Origin: Salinibacterium sp. M195
Lineage (GTDB): Bacteria > Actinomycetota > Actinomycetes > Actinomycetales > Microbacteriaceae
Assembly: GCF_019443965.1 (NCBI RefSeq)
Contig: NZ_CP040814.1
Location: 2,852,001-2,916,000, forward strand
Direction of reading: 5' to 3'
DNA: 64,000 nucleotides
Under the pieces are notes generated by a model. That model did not search any database, was not told the DNA's origin, and worked only from the letters and a program-made list of their open reading frames with translations. Below are positions 56,791 to 64,000 of the stretch, piece after piece. Position numbers and translations under genes: made by a program. Each line of letters starts with the position of its first letter. Positions within the stretch are counted from its first letter, which is position 1.

Positions 56791-57542
56791 AAATTCAGGA
56801 TGCCGCAGCGCTCATCACCGGTGGGGCAAGCGGACTCGGCCTTGCCACCGCTCGCGCTCTCGCCGCACAGGGGGCGAAGGTCACCATCGCCGACCTCCCG
56901 AGCTCCCGTGGAGTCGAGGTTGCCGCCGAATATGGGTTCCAGTTCGCGCCGACCGATGTTCGCTCAGAGGCCGACGTTCAGGCGTCCGTCGAGCTCGCCT
57001 CGTCGGTCGCACCACTGCGCATCGTCGTGAACTGTGCTGGCGTTGCCACCCCAGGAAAGGCACTCGGCCGCAAGGGAGTGCTGCCGCTCGAAACCTTCGA
57101 AACCGTGATCGGCATCAACCTCACGGGAACGTTCAACGTCATCCGGTTGGCAGCAGCCGCGATGGTCGAAACCGAGCCCATTGATGGCGAGCGTGGCGTG
57201 ATCGTGAATACGGCATCCGTTGCCGCGTTCGATGGCCAGATCGGCCAACCGGCATATGCCGCGTCTAAGGCTGGCGTTGCCGGGATGACCCTGCCGCTTG
57301 CCCGGGAGTTCGCCGCGTCGCTCGTGCGCGTCATGACCATTGCGCCCGGCATCTTCGAGACGCCGATGATGGCAGGCCTGCCGCAAGAGGCGCAGGATTC
57401 GCTCGGCGCGCAGGTGCCTCATCCGTCACGGCTCGGACGGCCCGACGAGTATGCCGCGCTCGTGCAGCACATCGTCGAGAACCCCATGCTCAACGGCGAG
57501 GTTATTCGTCTCGACGGCGCAATCCGGATGCAACCGCGTTAG
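56787..57542 (+). CDS. SDR, 3-hydroxyacyl-CoA dehydrogenase type 2-like
   Basis: 251 residues from the ATG overlapping the thiolase stop. TGGASGLG cofactor site, NCAG, and YAASK with the catalytic Tyr and Lys. The late block [16 protein letters not shown] and [14 protein letters not shown] matches the HSD17B10/HADH2-type SDRs, which oxidise 3-hydroxyacyl-CoA with NAD+. This fits the thiolase upstream as the step before it in beta-oxidation. Confidence 0.93.
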   Translation: MKIQDAAALITGGASGLGLATARALAAQGAKVTIADLPSSRGVEVAAEYGFQFAPTDVRSEADVQASVELASSVAPLRIVVNCAGVATPGKALGRKGVLPLETFETVIGINLTGTFNVIRLAAAAMVETEPIDGERGVIVNTASVAAFDGQIGQPAYAASKAGVAGMTLPLAREFAASLVRVMTIAPGIFETPMMAGLPQEAQDSLGAQVPHPSRLGRPDEYAALVQHIVENPMLNGEVIRLDGAIRMQPR

Positions 57543-57578
57543 CAGCGGAGGCACCCGGATTGACCGGCGGTTACAGAA

Positions 57579-58361
57579 CTATAGAACCTTCGAGAGGAAC
57601 GCTTTCGTGCGTTGGTGCTGCGGGTTGCCGAGCACTTCGTCGGGATCACCCGACTCCACCACGACGCCGCCATCCATGAACACAAGCTGATCGGCTACTT
57701 CGCGGGCAAAGCCCATTTCGTGCGTGACAACAATCATGGTCATGCCTGAATCGGCGAGACCCTTCATGACGTCAAGCACTTCACCGACCAGTTCAGGGTC
57801 GAGCGCGGAGGTCGGCTCATCGAACAGCATGAGCTTGGGCTCCATGGCGAGCGCGCGGGCGATTGCCACTCGCTGCTGCTGGCCACCGGAGAGGTGTGCC
57901 GGGTAGGCATCCTCTTTCTCAGCAAGACCAACCTGCGCGAGCAGTTCCCTTCCGTGCGCAATGGCTGCTTCCTTCTTCACCTTGTTGACGCGGATGGGCG
58001 CCTCAATGATGTTTTCGAGAGCCGTCATGTGGGGGAACAGATTGAACCGCTGAAACACCATGCCAATATCGCGGCGCTGGCGAGCAGCTTCGCGCGGCTT
58101 GAGCTCATACAGCTTGTCTCCACGTTCTTCATACCCGACCAGGACGCCGTCGACGCTCAGTCGCCCAGCATCCACTCGTTCAAGGTGGTTGATGCAGCGC
58201 AGAAATGTTGACTTGCCTGAGCCACTTGGCCCCACCAAGCACATCACTTCGCCCTGCGGCACCGACAGCGAGATGCTTTTCAGCACTTCGTTCGAGCCGA
58301 AGCTCTTCGACACACGGTCGGCGTGCACCATGGGTACGTCGCTTACAGCTGCGTTCGTCAT
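57579..58361 (-). CDS. Polar amino acid ABC transporter ATPase (GlnQ type)
   Basis: 260 residues. Walker [10 protein letters not shown], signature [15 protein letters not shown], Walker [15 protein letters not shown], and H-loop in [14 protein letters not shown], the last two being typical of GlnQ/HisP-type proteins. DGGVVVESG before the C-terminus is also standard. Energises the permease at 58358, which it overlaps by four bases. Confidence 0.95.
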   Translation of the reverse strand: MTNAAVSDVPMVHADRVSKSFGSNEVLKSISLSVPQGEVMCLVGPSGSGKSTFLRCINHLERVDAGRLSVDGVLVGYEERGDKLYELKPREAARQRRDIGMVFQRFNLFPHMTALENIIEAPIRVNKVKKEAAIAHGRELLAQVGLAEKEDAYPAHLSGGQQQRVAIARALAMEPKLMLFDEPTSALDPELVGEVLDVMKGLADSGMTMIVVTHEMGFAREVADQLVFMDGGVVVESGDPDEVLGNPQHQRTKAFLSKVL

Positions 58362-59389
58362 TGGTGCTCCTTTCCTGTCGGATCGGTACTCTCATCGGGT
58401 GCGGTTTCAGTGTTGGCTGCCGCGCCCGGCGTCGGAATGACACCAGTCTTCAGCGTGATCGCTCCGGTCTCGGTGCCCGCCTTTTCGGGGCGCGCTTGAC
58501 CAACACCGCGGGAGAAGCGCTTCTCAAGGAAGTACTGGCCCACCATCAGAATCGAGGTGAAAAGCAGGTACCAAGCAGAAGCAACGAGCAACAGCGGGAT
58601 CGGGTCGAAGATCACCACGGAGATGTCGCGCGAGCGTCCGTAGAGTTCCAGACTGAACGGAATGGCGGTGACCAGGGAGGTGGTCTTCAGCATCGAAATT
58701 ACTTCGTTGCCGGTCGGCGGGATGATGATGCGCATTGCCTGCGGGATGACGACGCGCGTCATTGTTTGCAGCCACGACATTCCGAGGGCAGTTGCTGCCT
58801 CGTCTTGTCCCTTATCAACCGAAAGGATTCCGGCACGCACAATCTCTGCCATATAGGCGGACTCGTTGAGCGCGAGGCCAATAACGGCAAGCCAAAACAC
58901 GCTGATGAGGTCGTTGGTTTCTACGGAGAGCCACGGCTCGGTGAAGGGGATGCCCACATCGATCGTCGAGTAGATCGTGGCGAAAAGACCCCAGAACACG
59001 AGCTGCACGTAGACAGGAGTTCCCCGGAAGACCCAGAGGTACAACCACGCAATGCCCTTGACGACGGGGTTGTCAGAAAGCCGCATCACCGCGAGAGTCA
59101 CACCAAGGATGATCGCGATGATCATCGAGTAGACCGTCAACAGAATGGTGTAACCGGCGGCCTGAGAGATGCGCTTATCGAAGATGTATTTGCCGAAGTT
59201 CTCCCAGCCATAGGCCTCGCGCTGCGACGCATCGACGACGAAGAGAATGAGCATCGCGACAAGGATGACCGCGACGACATTGCGCCACGGGTGGCGAAGG
59301 CGAATCGCTTTGATCGCCTCCGCTTGGTCAGCGCCGTTCGGCGACACGCTTAACGGTGTCGCCGAACGGCCAGAGTCTGACACAGCCAA
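58358..59389 (-). CDS. Polar amino acid ABC permease
   Basis: 343 residues, longer than usual because of a 50-residue cytoplasmic N-terminus and a 40-residue Pro/Thr/Glu tail. The core permease carries the amino-acid EAA loop: [17 protein letters not shown] with [18 protein letters not shown]. Only one permease gene is present, so a homodimer is expected. The first 20 codons contain a perfect 15-bp hairpin. Starts three bases behind the binding-protein stop. Confidence 0.93.
   Translation of the reverse strand: MAVSDSGRSATPLSVSPNGADQAEAIKAIRLRHPWRNVVAVILVAMLILFVVDASQREAYGWENFGKYIFDKRISQAAGYTILLTVYSMIIAIILGVTLAVMRLSDNPVVKGIAWLYLWVFRGTPVYVQLVFWGLFATIYSTIDVGIPFTEPWLSVETNDLISVFWLAVIGLALNESAYMAEIVRAGILSVDKGQDEAATALGMSWLQTMTRVVIPQAMRIIIPPTGNEVISMLKTTSLVTAIPFSLELYGRSRDISVVIFDPIPLLLVASAWYLLFTSILMVGQYFLEKRFSRGVGQARPEKAGTETGAITLKTGVIPTPGAAANTETAPDESTDPTGKEHQ
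59333..59370 (-). promoter_or_regulatory. Perfect 15-bp hairpin inside the first codons of the amino acid permease
   Basis: 59333-59347 and 59356-59370 are perfect reverse complements with an eight-base loop. It lies 20 bases inside the permease coding region and 23 bases beyond the binding-protein stop, the same placement as in the UgpB operon. Confidence 0.68.
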
Positions 59390-59392
59390 TAC

Positions 59393-60286
59393 CTAGCTAG
59401 TGGTTGCCGCGTTGATGGTGATCGACGAGACAGCGCCGTTGAAGACGCCCCAGTCTTCGAGGATCGTCTTGTAGGTGCCGTCATCAATCAACGACTGGAG
59501 TGCAGCCTGGAGTGCCGCAGAGAGCTCTGAATCCTTTTGCACGACAATGCCATATGGTGCGGTGTCGAACGAGTCACCCGCGAGTTCAATCTTGTCGTCA
59601 ACCTGGCTCACCGCGTACTGCGTGATGGGTGAGTCAGCGCTCATGGCGTCGGCGCGGCCCAAGGCGAGAGCGTTAGTGGCTTCGTCTTGAGTATCGAACT
59701 TGAGGATATCGATGGGCTCGTTTCCAGCATCCGTGCATTCCTGCGACTTCGCGGGCAGCTCATCGGTTTCTTCGTATGTTCCCGTTTGCACGGTTACAGT
59801 CATGCCACACGCATTAGCGGGGTCGACGTCGACGCCGATCTGCTGGGCCCACTGGATGCCGGCCTCGTAGTAGTTGACGAAGTCGACAACTTTCTCGCGC
59901 TCTTCGTTGTCGGTGAACGAGGAAAGCCCGATGTCGTAGCTACCGCCCGTGACGCTGGGGATGATCTTGTCGAAGCTGGATGGCTCGTACTGAGTATCGA
60001 GACCAAGTTTGGCTGCCATGGCGTTGCCCAGGTCAACCTCCCACCCGATGGGGTTTCCCGCATCGTCCTTGTACTCGTTGGGGGCATAGGTCGGGTCGAT
60101 GCCAATGACAAGCACGCCGGCGTCTTTGATGTCGGCTGGCAGCAGAGCAATGGCTGCAGCGTCTGTTCCTACATCTAGATTGCCGCCGCCGGTGTCGGTG
60201 CCTGTGTCTGTGCTGTTGTCAACACAACCCGTCAATGCGAGGGCGGTGACAACAAGCAATGCTGGAAGCGCGTAATTGATTTTCAT
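59393..60286 (-). CDS. Polar amino acid-binding lipoprotein (SBP family 3)
   Basis: 297 residues from the ATG at 60286. Lipobox LALTGC (Cys21), Thr/Gly/Asp-rich linker (about 24-48), then a family-3 domain: VLVIGIDPTYAPNEYKD, GWEVDLGNAMAAKLG, and FDKIIPSVTGGSYDIGLSSF, the usual GlnH-type ligand loops with the SFT segment for the alpha-carboxylate. Delivers amino acids or a related ligand to the permease. First gene of the operon. Confidence 0.94.
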   Translation of the reverse strand: MKINYALPALLVVTALALTGCVDNSTDTGTDTGGGNLDVGTDAAAIALLPADIKDAGVLVIGIDPTYAPNEYKDDAGNPIGWEVDLGNAMAAKLGLDTQYEPSSFDKIIPSVTGGSYDIGLSSFTDNEEREKVVDFVNYYEAGIQWAQQIGVDVDPANACGMTVTVQTGTYEETDELPAKSQECTDAGNEPIDILKFDTQDEATNALALGRADAMSADSPITQYAVSQVDDKIELAGDSFDTAPYGIVVQKDSELSAALQAALQSLIDDGTYKTILEDWGVFNGAVSSITINAATTS

Positions 60287-60509
60287 GGTCCAACCTTTTC
60301 TCAATCCCAATGAAAGCTAGTGTCGGCGGCAACGCGCGAAACCCTCACGGGCACGCATCCTTGAATCACCGACGTTGGCAGCCTACCCTCGTGGGCACGC
60401 AATATTACGCCCGGCTGCGCCGTGTGGTTGCGACACCGGGAGTAATCCGCTGATTATGTGTTCTGGACGAGTCTGGGCGTCTTTCAGCGAAGAAATCTAC
60501 GACCGCTCG

Positions 60510-61037
60510 CTAGTATTCGCCCTGAGCCGCAGATTCAAGTTCCGCGAAGTTGATGTTGCGCAATTCCCGCAACCGCGTCTCACGATTCGCTTGATATTGC
60601 GGGTCAGCGGCTGGCAAGTAAGCGACGCGAAGTTTGCCAATGATGGCAGTGCCGATCTCGCTCCACGCCAGCTCTCGAGCCTCATCGATGATGTTGGAAA
60701 TCAGCACACCATCCATAGACGCTTGGCGAAGCCCCTCGGCAAGACCTTCTTGCACAGCTCGGTTACGAGCGGTGTGAGAACCGCGCAACAATCGTTCCGC
60801 CTGCTCCGCGAGTTGATCGAATTCGACGTGCACGAGACCAGCAAGCGCACCGTCGTCGTAGTCAAGGTGGTCTCGGGCAGCATCCACGATGATTCGGTTC
60901 TTGACCGTCATACGCACCGCATTGCGGGCGATGAGCACGCCCTCTTCGACGACACGCTCAATTGGCGCCTCTTCGACAGGCTCGGGCGCCCTAAATTTGC
61001 CCAGATTGAGGCGCGGGCGCCGCCGAAATATTCTCAC
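60510..61037 (-). CDS. Actinobacterial hypothetical protein
   Basis: 175 residues, no membrane segments, mostly helical, with an Arg-rich N-terminus (MRIFRRRPRLNLGKF). Contains conserved-looking helices (EFDQLAEQAERLLRGSHT and ISNIIDEARELAWSEI). No motif or family recognised; proteins of this type are common in Microbacteriaceae. 223 bases separate its end from the amino acid importer start, holding that operon's promoter; a 15-base direct repeat (60342-60356 and 60386-60400, 13 of 15 identical) is found there. Confidence 0.72.
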   Translation of the reverse strand: MRIFRRRPRLNLGKFRAPEPVEEAPIERVVEEGVLIARNAVRMTVKNRIIVDAARDHLDYDDGALAGLVHVEFDQLAEQAERLLRGSHTARNRAVQEGLAEGLRQASMDGVLISNIIDEARELAWSEIGTAIIGKLRVAYLPAADPQYQANRETRLRELRNINFAELESAAQGEY

Positions 61038-61085
61038 AGTGCAATTGTTCCGGTTTAGATTGATGAACGGTATCCCCCGTCCGGT

Positions 61086-61592
61086 TCAGCTTAGGTTGCC
61101 CACCTGAACGGTTGACAAATTTTTCTCGTAACAGATGCCAAAGGGGATCGCCGCGTAGGCGCCGAAAGCGTCAATACGTTCGTATCCAAGGCTCTCATAT
61201 AGCGCCATCGCCGGCACCTGAACGTGACCAGTCTGCAGGACGAGCGAGGCTGCTTTCGTTTCTCGAGCGGCGCCCTCAAGCTCGTTCATGAGACGACGGG
61301 CAGCCCCCTTTCCGCGATGAGCAGAATCCACGAAAACTTTTTTGACCTCAAATGATTTTCCAAAAGGACGCAATGCTGCATGGCCGATGACGACATCGTC
61401 GTCTAGAACCAACAGTGTGTGGGTGATGTCACTCGGCGGAACCGTCAGCGCAGCGTTGACTGCGGCGCGACCGGCATCATCGAGTGCTTCTTGACGATCG
61501 GCGTACATCGCCGTCGTCTCGACATTCATCGCCGCGCGTTGCTGGACAGCGCGTGGGTCTAGCCACTCGACCCATTCAATCGTCAGGCTCAC
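61086..61592 (-). CDS. GNAT-family N-acetyltransferase
   Basis: 168 residues. Acetyl-CoA site HRGKGAARRLMNELE (motif A, with the R-G-x-G-A pattern), preceded by the beta-strand KKVFVDSA and followed by the strand ASLVLQTG and ALYESLGYE, a standard GNAT order. N-terminal 60 residues are less conserved. Substrate not predictable; often small amines or protein N-termini. Confidence 0.9.
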   Translation of the reverse strand: MSLTIEWVEWLDPRAVQQRAAMNVETTAMYADRQEALDDAGRAAVNAALTVPPSDITHTLLVLDDDVVIGHAALRPFGKSFEVKKVFVDSAHRGKGAARRLMNELEGAARETKAASLVLQTGHVQVPAMALYESLGYERIDAFGAYAAIPFGICYEKNLSTVQVGNLS

Positions 61593-61718
61593 GAGACTCT
61601 GGCCTTCAGATTCACGGATGCCTTCGCCTTACATTCCGGACCGCTGCATGCGCTTCTCAATCGACGGTCGATGACGGCAAGCCGTGCTGCGTGCCGGTCA
61701 ACCGGCAACGCGCGGGAA

Positions 61719-62414
61719 CTAAACGTGGGGGTCGTAGTCGTGGTCGGTGAACGGTACGACGACAAAATCACGCATCGTCGGGGTAGAACCAGCATCAATC
61801 AAACTCTCCGCATCAATCTCAACATCTAATTTATACACTGCCGGGTATGCGGTGTATCCCAGCCCGTTGCGCTCACTCTGCTCACTCAGGGCATTTGGCC
61901 GCACCCCGGCAAGGGTGAAGTCCAACGAAGTGACCGCGAACGGTGACGTTCCTTCGTCCGTCGCAAACACGTCGAAATAGTTCGCTAGGGAATGCTGCAA
62001 CTCCCACTCGTCGAGCTCGTCGTTCCACTCCAGATTCAGCGGCACGCGATAAACCGTCCCGTCAAGGGCGAACTGCGCAATAGTTTTAGCTTCCGTTTCG
62101 GTCGTCGCTACGACCTCCACAGACGTCTCACTAATCCGCTCAATCGCTCCGGAGAGCACTTCGTCGGCGAGGAACGACTCGCGATCCGTGTCGCTATAAA
62201 GAGAGTCGGTCTCGAGAGTCGGATCGAGCTCTGCCGCAGCCTCGGCCTCTCCGACCTCAAGGGCGGCCAGGTAGCGCTCGACGATCAGCGCGGGAGATGG
62301 TCTTTCCGCGGTTGCATACCCGTTCGACACCCGCGACCACGTGATCAAAACCATCGCCGCTGCGCCCACAAACACGAGTGGGATATCAATCCACAAACGG
62401 GCACGCCTGGTCAT
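61719..62414 (-). CDS. Exported or membrane-anchored hypothetical protein
   Basis: 231 residues. Basic start (MTRRARLW), one membrane helix (about 9-25), then a secreted-type alpha/beta domain with an early SPALIVERYLAALEVGEAEAA, like the DUF4878/NTF2-like start of small lipoproteins. Acidic overall. No family assigned. It lies behind the TIR-SAVED gene on the same strand, but the 207-base gap argues against a single operon. Confidence 0.7.
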   Translation of the reverse strand: MTRRARLWIDIPLVFVGAAAMVLITWSRVSNGYATAERPSPALIVERYLAALEVGEAEAAAELDPTLETDSLYSDTDRESFLADEVLSGAIERISETSVEVVATTETEAKTIAQFALDGTVYRVPLNLEWNDELDEWELQHSLANYFDVFATDEGTSPFAVTSLDFTLAGVRPNALSEQSERNGLGYTAYPAVYKLDVEIDAESLIDAGSTPTMRDFVVVPFTDHDYDPHV

Positions 62415-62621
62415 TCTGCGCGTCGTGTTCGAATTTTTCGTAGCAACAATCGACTCACGATCTTTTGTTCGACTCGAGCCCGGTGTTCGATTGGGCGAAA
62501 CAATTCACTGGGCAACTTTATCAAGGGGTGGCGAATTTCTCTCACGCGAAAGCAAAGCGTGTTGACGTGATAAAACGTCATCACCTGCACTGGTTATGCC
62601 GCGCCACCCACGCACTCTCAG

Positions 62622-64000
62622 TCATAGATGCACTGCCATTATTGGCCCGCCAGCACCGCCCGCGTTTAATGACATTGAAGAGACGTATCGTGCAGGAGCA
62701 CCGAACCCGGGTTGATCCCACTCATAGGCGACAACGTTCAGCGTGTTTAGCAGTCGCCCTACAAGAAACGCCAAAGTCATCGGTCCGTGGAAGAATAGGT
62801 GAACTTCCGCATTGTCATGGGTCGCTGAAAACTGCTTTATCTTCTCAGCAATGATCTCAGCAATCCGAGCGCCTTCAGCCGCTTCGACAAAACCACTCCC
62901 GGACAGCGAGAGTTGTACGGCGCCAGATAGCGCGCCGGCCGCAGCCACCGCACGCAAGAAAGCGCCCTCGCTAGTAGGGCGTTGAAGCTCGACTGAAACG
63001 TAAACTTTGTTTGCGGCTCCGTCAGTGAGCTCGACAAGTTGGGAAATGACCTTCTCGTTCATTTCCCGATCATTTGGCATGGCGTGCACGTCGTTTGTCC
63101 ATACGGATTCCCGGACATCTTCGATCTCGGCATGTCCGAACTTTGTGTCTGGCAGCGCCATCCCAAGCGCCAGAGCAACCGTTAAATGCATCCCGCCTTG
63201 AATACGAATGGTTTTGGCTCGGCTGTGATGCACAGCATCGCTTATCAGCGGGAGCGTGAGCGCGAGGTCCTTCAGGCCATCGCTGTGCGGTAAGCGCCCG
63301 TCAACTGGCGGTCTCAACCGAATGTGAAGGTCTGCTTCGCGTGAAGGCTGAGCCGTCGATGCTGGTCTGGTTTGTACGTCGATGACAAACGTCCCTCCAG
63401 CGACATGGTGAGATCGGCGACTGATGTGGTCAGCAAGGTGATCGTGAACAATTTCAAGGCGACCTTCAATTGTCCGGCTATTACTCTGTTTTTTGTCACC
63501 CAGTGTGTTCGGGGTCTGCCCGAGCAATCGGTCGGGAGCTGAGAAGTCTGGTCGGTCGGCATTGGACGGGTCTTCTATCTCATTGGCAATCGCCAAGGTA
63601 AAACCGGCCAATTCATCCAGCTGAAGGAGCCTAGGTAGTTCTACATTTTTGACGACCCAACTCTTCTCGATCTGCTTTGTTACAAGAAGCATGGCGCCGG
63701 ACAGCCCAGCTGTGAGTGCTCGTTCTAGGCGGTCAACGGTGTTACCTGAGCGCAGATCTGTCCGATCGTGCCAAACTTTGAAACCCGCCGCCCGAAGGAG
63801 CCACGCCATCTCCGTCGACCTGTCCGTCCCATCGGACTGTCTGTAGGACACAAATAGGGGGCCATTGGCGTTGACCGCGCCGTCCGGCAAAGGCTGGGCA
63901 GCTGCGGGGAAAACGTCCGCCGAGGGTGTTCGGGGTTCAGCCGGAATAACAGAAACACGTCCGAATCTTCCTTTTTTGAAAACTACACCGTGAAAACGAT
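62622..64000 (-). CDS. TIR-SAVED domain protein (CBASS effector), 5' end outside the window
   Basis: At least 458 residues; the frame is open to the right edge, so the true start may lie beyond it. The first in-window start candidate is a TTG at 63890, which gives 422 residues. TIR domain at about visible residues 47-150: GPLFVSYRQSDG, GFKVWHDRTDLRSG, then SWVVKNVELPRLL with the presumed catalytic Glu for NAD+ cleavage. SAVED domain from about 190 to the end, with the typical sensor block VHLFFHGPMTLAFLVGRLLN and VAYEWD. TIR-SAVED proteins are effectors of CBASS phage defence: a cyclase makes a cyclic trinucleotide that SAVED binds, which assembles TIR domains and depletes NAD+. A characterised example comes from Microbacterium ketosireducens, the same family as this organism. 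Confidence 0.88.
   Translation of the reverse strand, partial: RFHGVVFKKGRFGRVSVIPAEPRTPSADVFPAAAQPLPDGAVNANGPLFVSYRQSDGTDRSTEMAWLLRAAGFKVWHDRTDLRSGNTVDRLERALTAGLSGAMLLVTKQIEKSWVVKNVELPRLLQLDELAGFTLAIANEIEDPSNADRPDFSAPDRLLGQTPNTLGDKKQSNSRTIEGRLEIVHDHLADHISRRSHHVAGGTFVIDVQTRPASTAQPSREADLHIRLRPPVDGRLPHSDGLKDLALTLPLISDAVHHSRAKTIRIQGGMHLTVALALGMALPDTKFGHAEIEDVRESVWTNDVHAMPNDREMNEKVISQLVELTDGAANKVYVSVELQRPTSEGAFLRAVAAAGALSGAVQLSLSGSGFVEAAEGARIAEIIAEKIKQFSATHDNAEVHLFFHGPMTLAFLVGRLLNTLNVVAYEWDQPGFGAPARYVSSMSLNAGGAGGPIMAVHL

Noticed and set aside
63890-63892. TTG at 63890 as the definite start of the TIR-SAVED gene
   Set aside because: The frame stays open to the window edge with protein-like sequence and no clear ribosome-binding site before the TTG, so the start is left open.

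Overview
The window looks like a chromosome segment of a high-GC actinobacterium, most likely Microbacteriaceae (Salinibacterium/Rhodoglobus/Cryobacterium-like). This is an inference from codon use, tightly overlapping ATGA/GTGA gene junctions, many lipoprotein ABC importers and protein family character. No rRNA, tRNA, CRISPR array or transposase was seen.

Layout. 1-8189: a peptide/amide uptake operon (5-family binding protein, two permeases, fused double ATPase) that continues into a P1 peptidase, an amidase and an MFS carrier. 8248-8592: small HNH protein. 8610-15288: a six-gene minus-strand operon (MBL-fold hydrolase, UgpB/MalE-type importer, HAD phosphatase) under a LysR gene. 15351-17879: alpha/beta hydrolase and SDR with a divergent TetR gene and a clear palindromic operator. 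17896-18398: YefM/RelE-type toxin-antitoxin pair. 18395-21075: thioredoxin-domain protein and an MBL-fold protein.

21076-28250 is an accessory, partly decayed region. It holds a truncated RHS polymorphic toxin with an overlapping immunity-like gene, a paralogue of that gene, a 106-bp duplicated stub of the RHS core, a DUF6984-like gene and its frameshifted paralogue (7-bp tandem duplication), another frameshifted gene, and an HTH plus nucleotidyltransferase pair resembling an AbiE-type toxin-antitoxin system.

28256-37428: membrane protein, aldo/keto reductase, then the methylcitrate operon (GntR, prpD, prpB, prpC) with two GTATAC operators, and an epimerase / bile-acid-symporter-like / flavin monooxygenase operon. 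37626-41530: a processive family-2 glycosyltransferase coupled to a GH18 protein with two chitin-binding-like repeats. 41613-48535: a second oligopeptide importer. 48861-57542: ABM-like protein, winged-helix regulator with membrane partner, HrpA helicase, and a CitE/thiolase/SDR cluster. 57579-62414: polar amino acid importer, two hypothetical proteins and a GNAT acetyltransferase. The minus strand from 62622 to the window end encodes a TIR-SAVED protein, the effector type of CBASS antiphage defence; its start and the expected cyclase lie outside the window.

Cross-cutting observation: all four ABC importer operons carry a strong hairpin exactly at the binding-protein/permease boundary, and in two of them it lies inside the first codons of the permease. 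This would be a simple way to keep binding protein in excess over permease.
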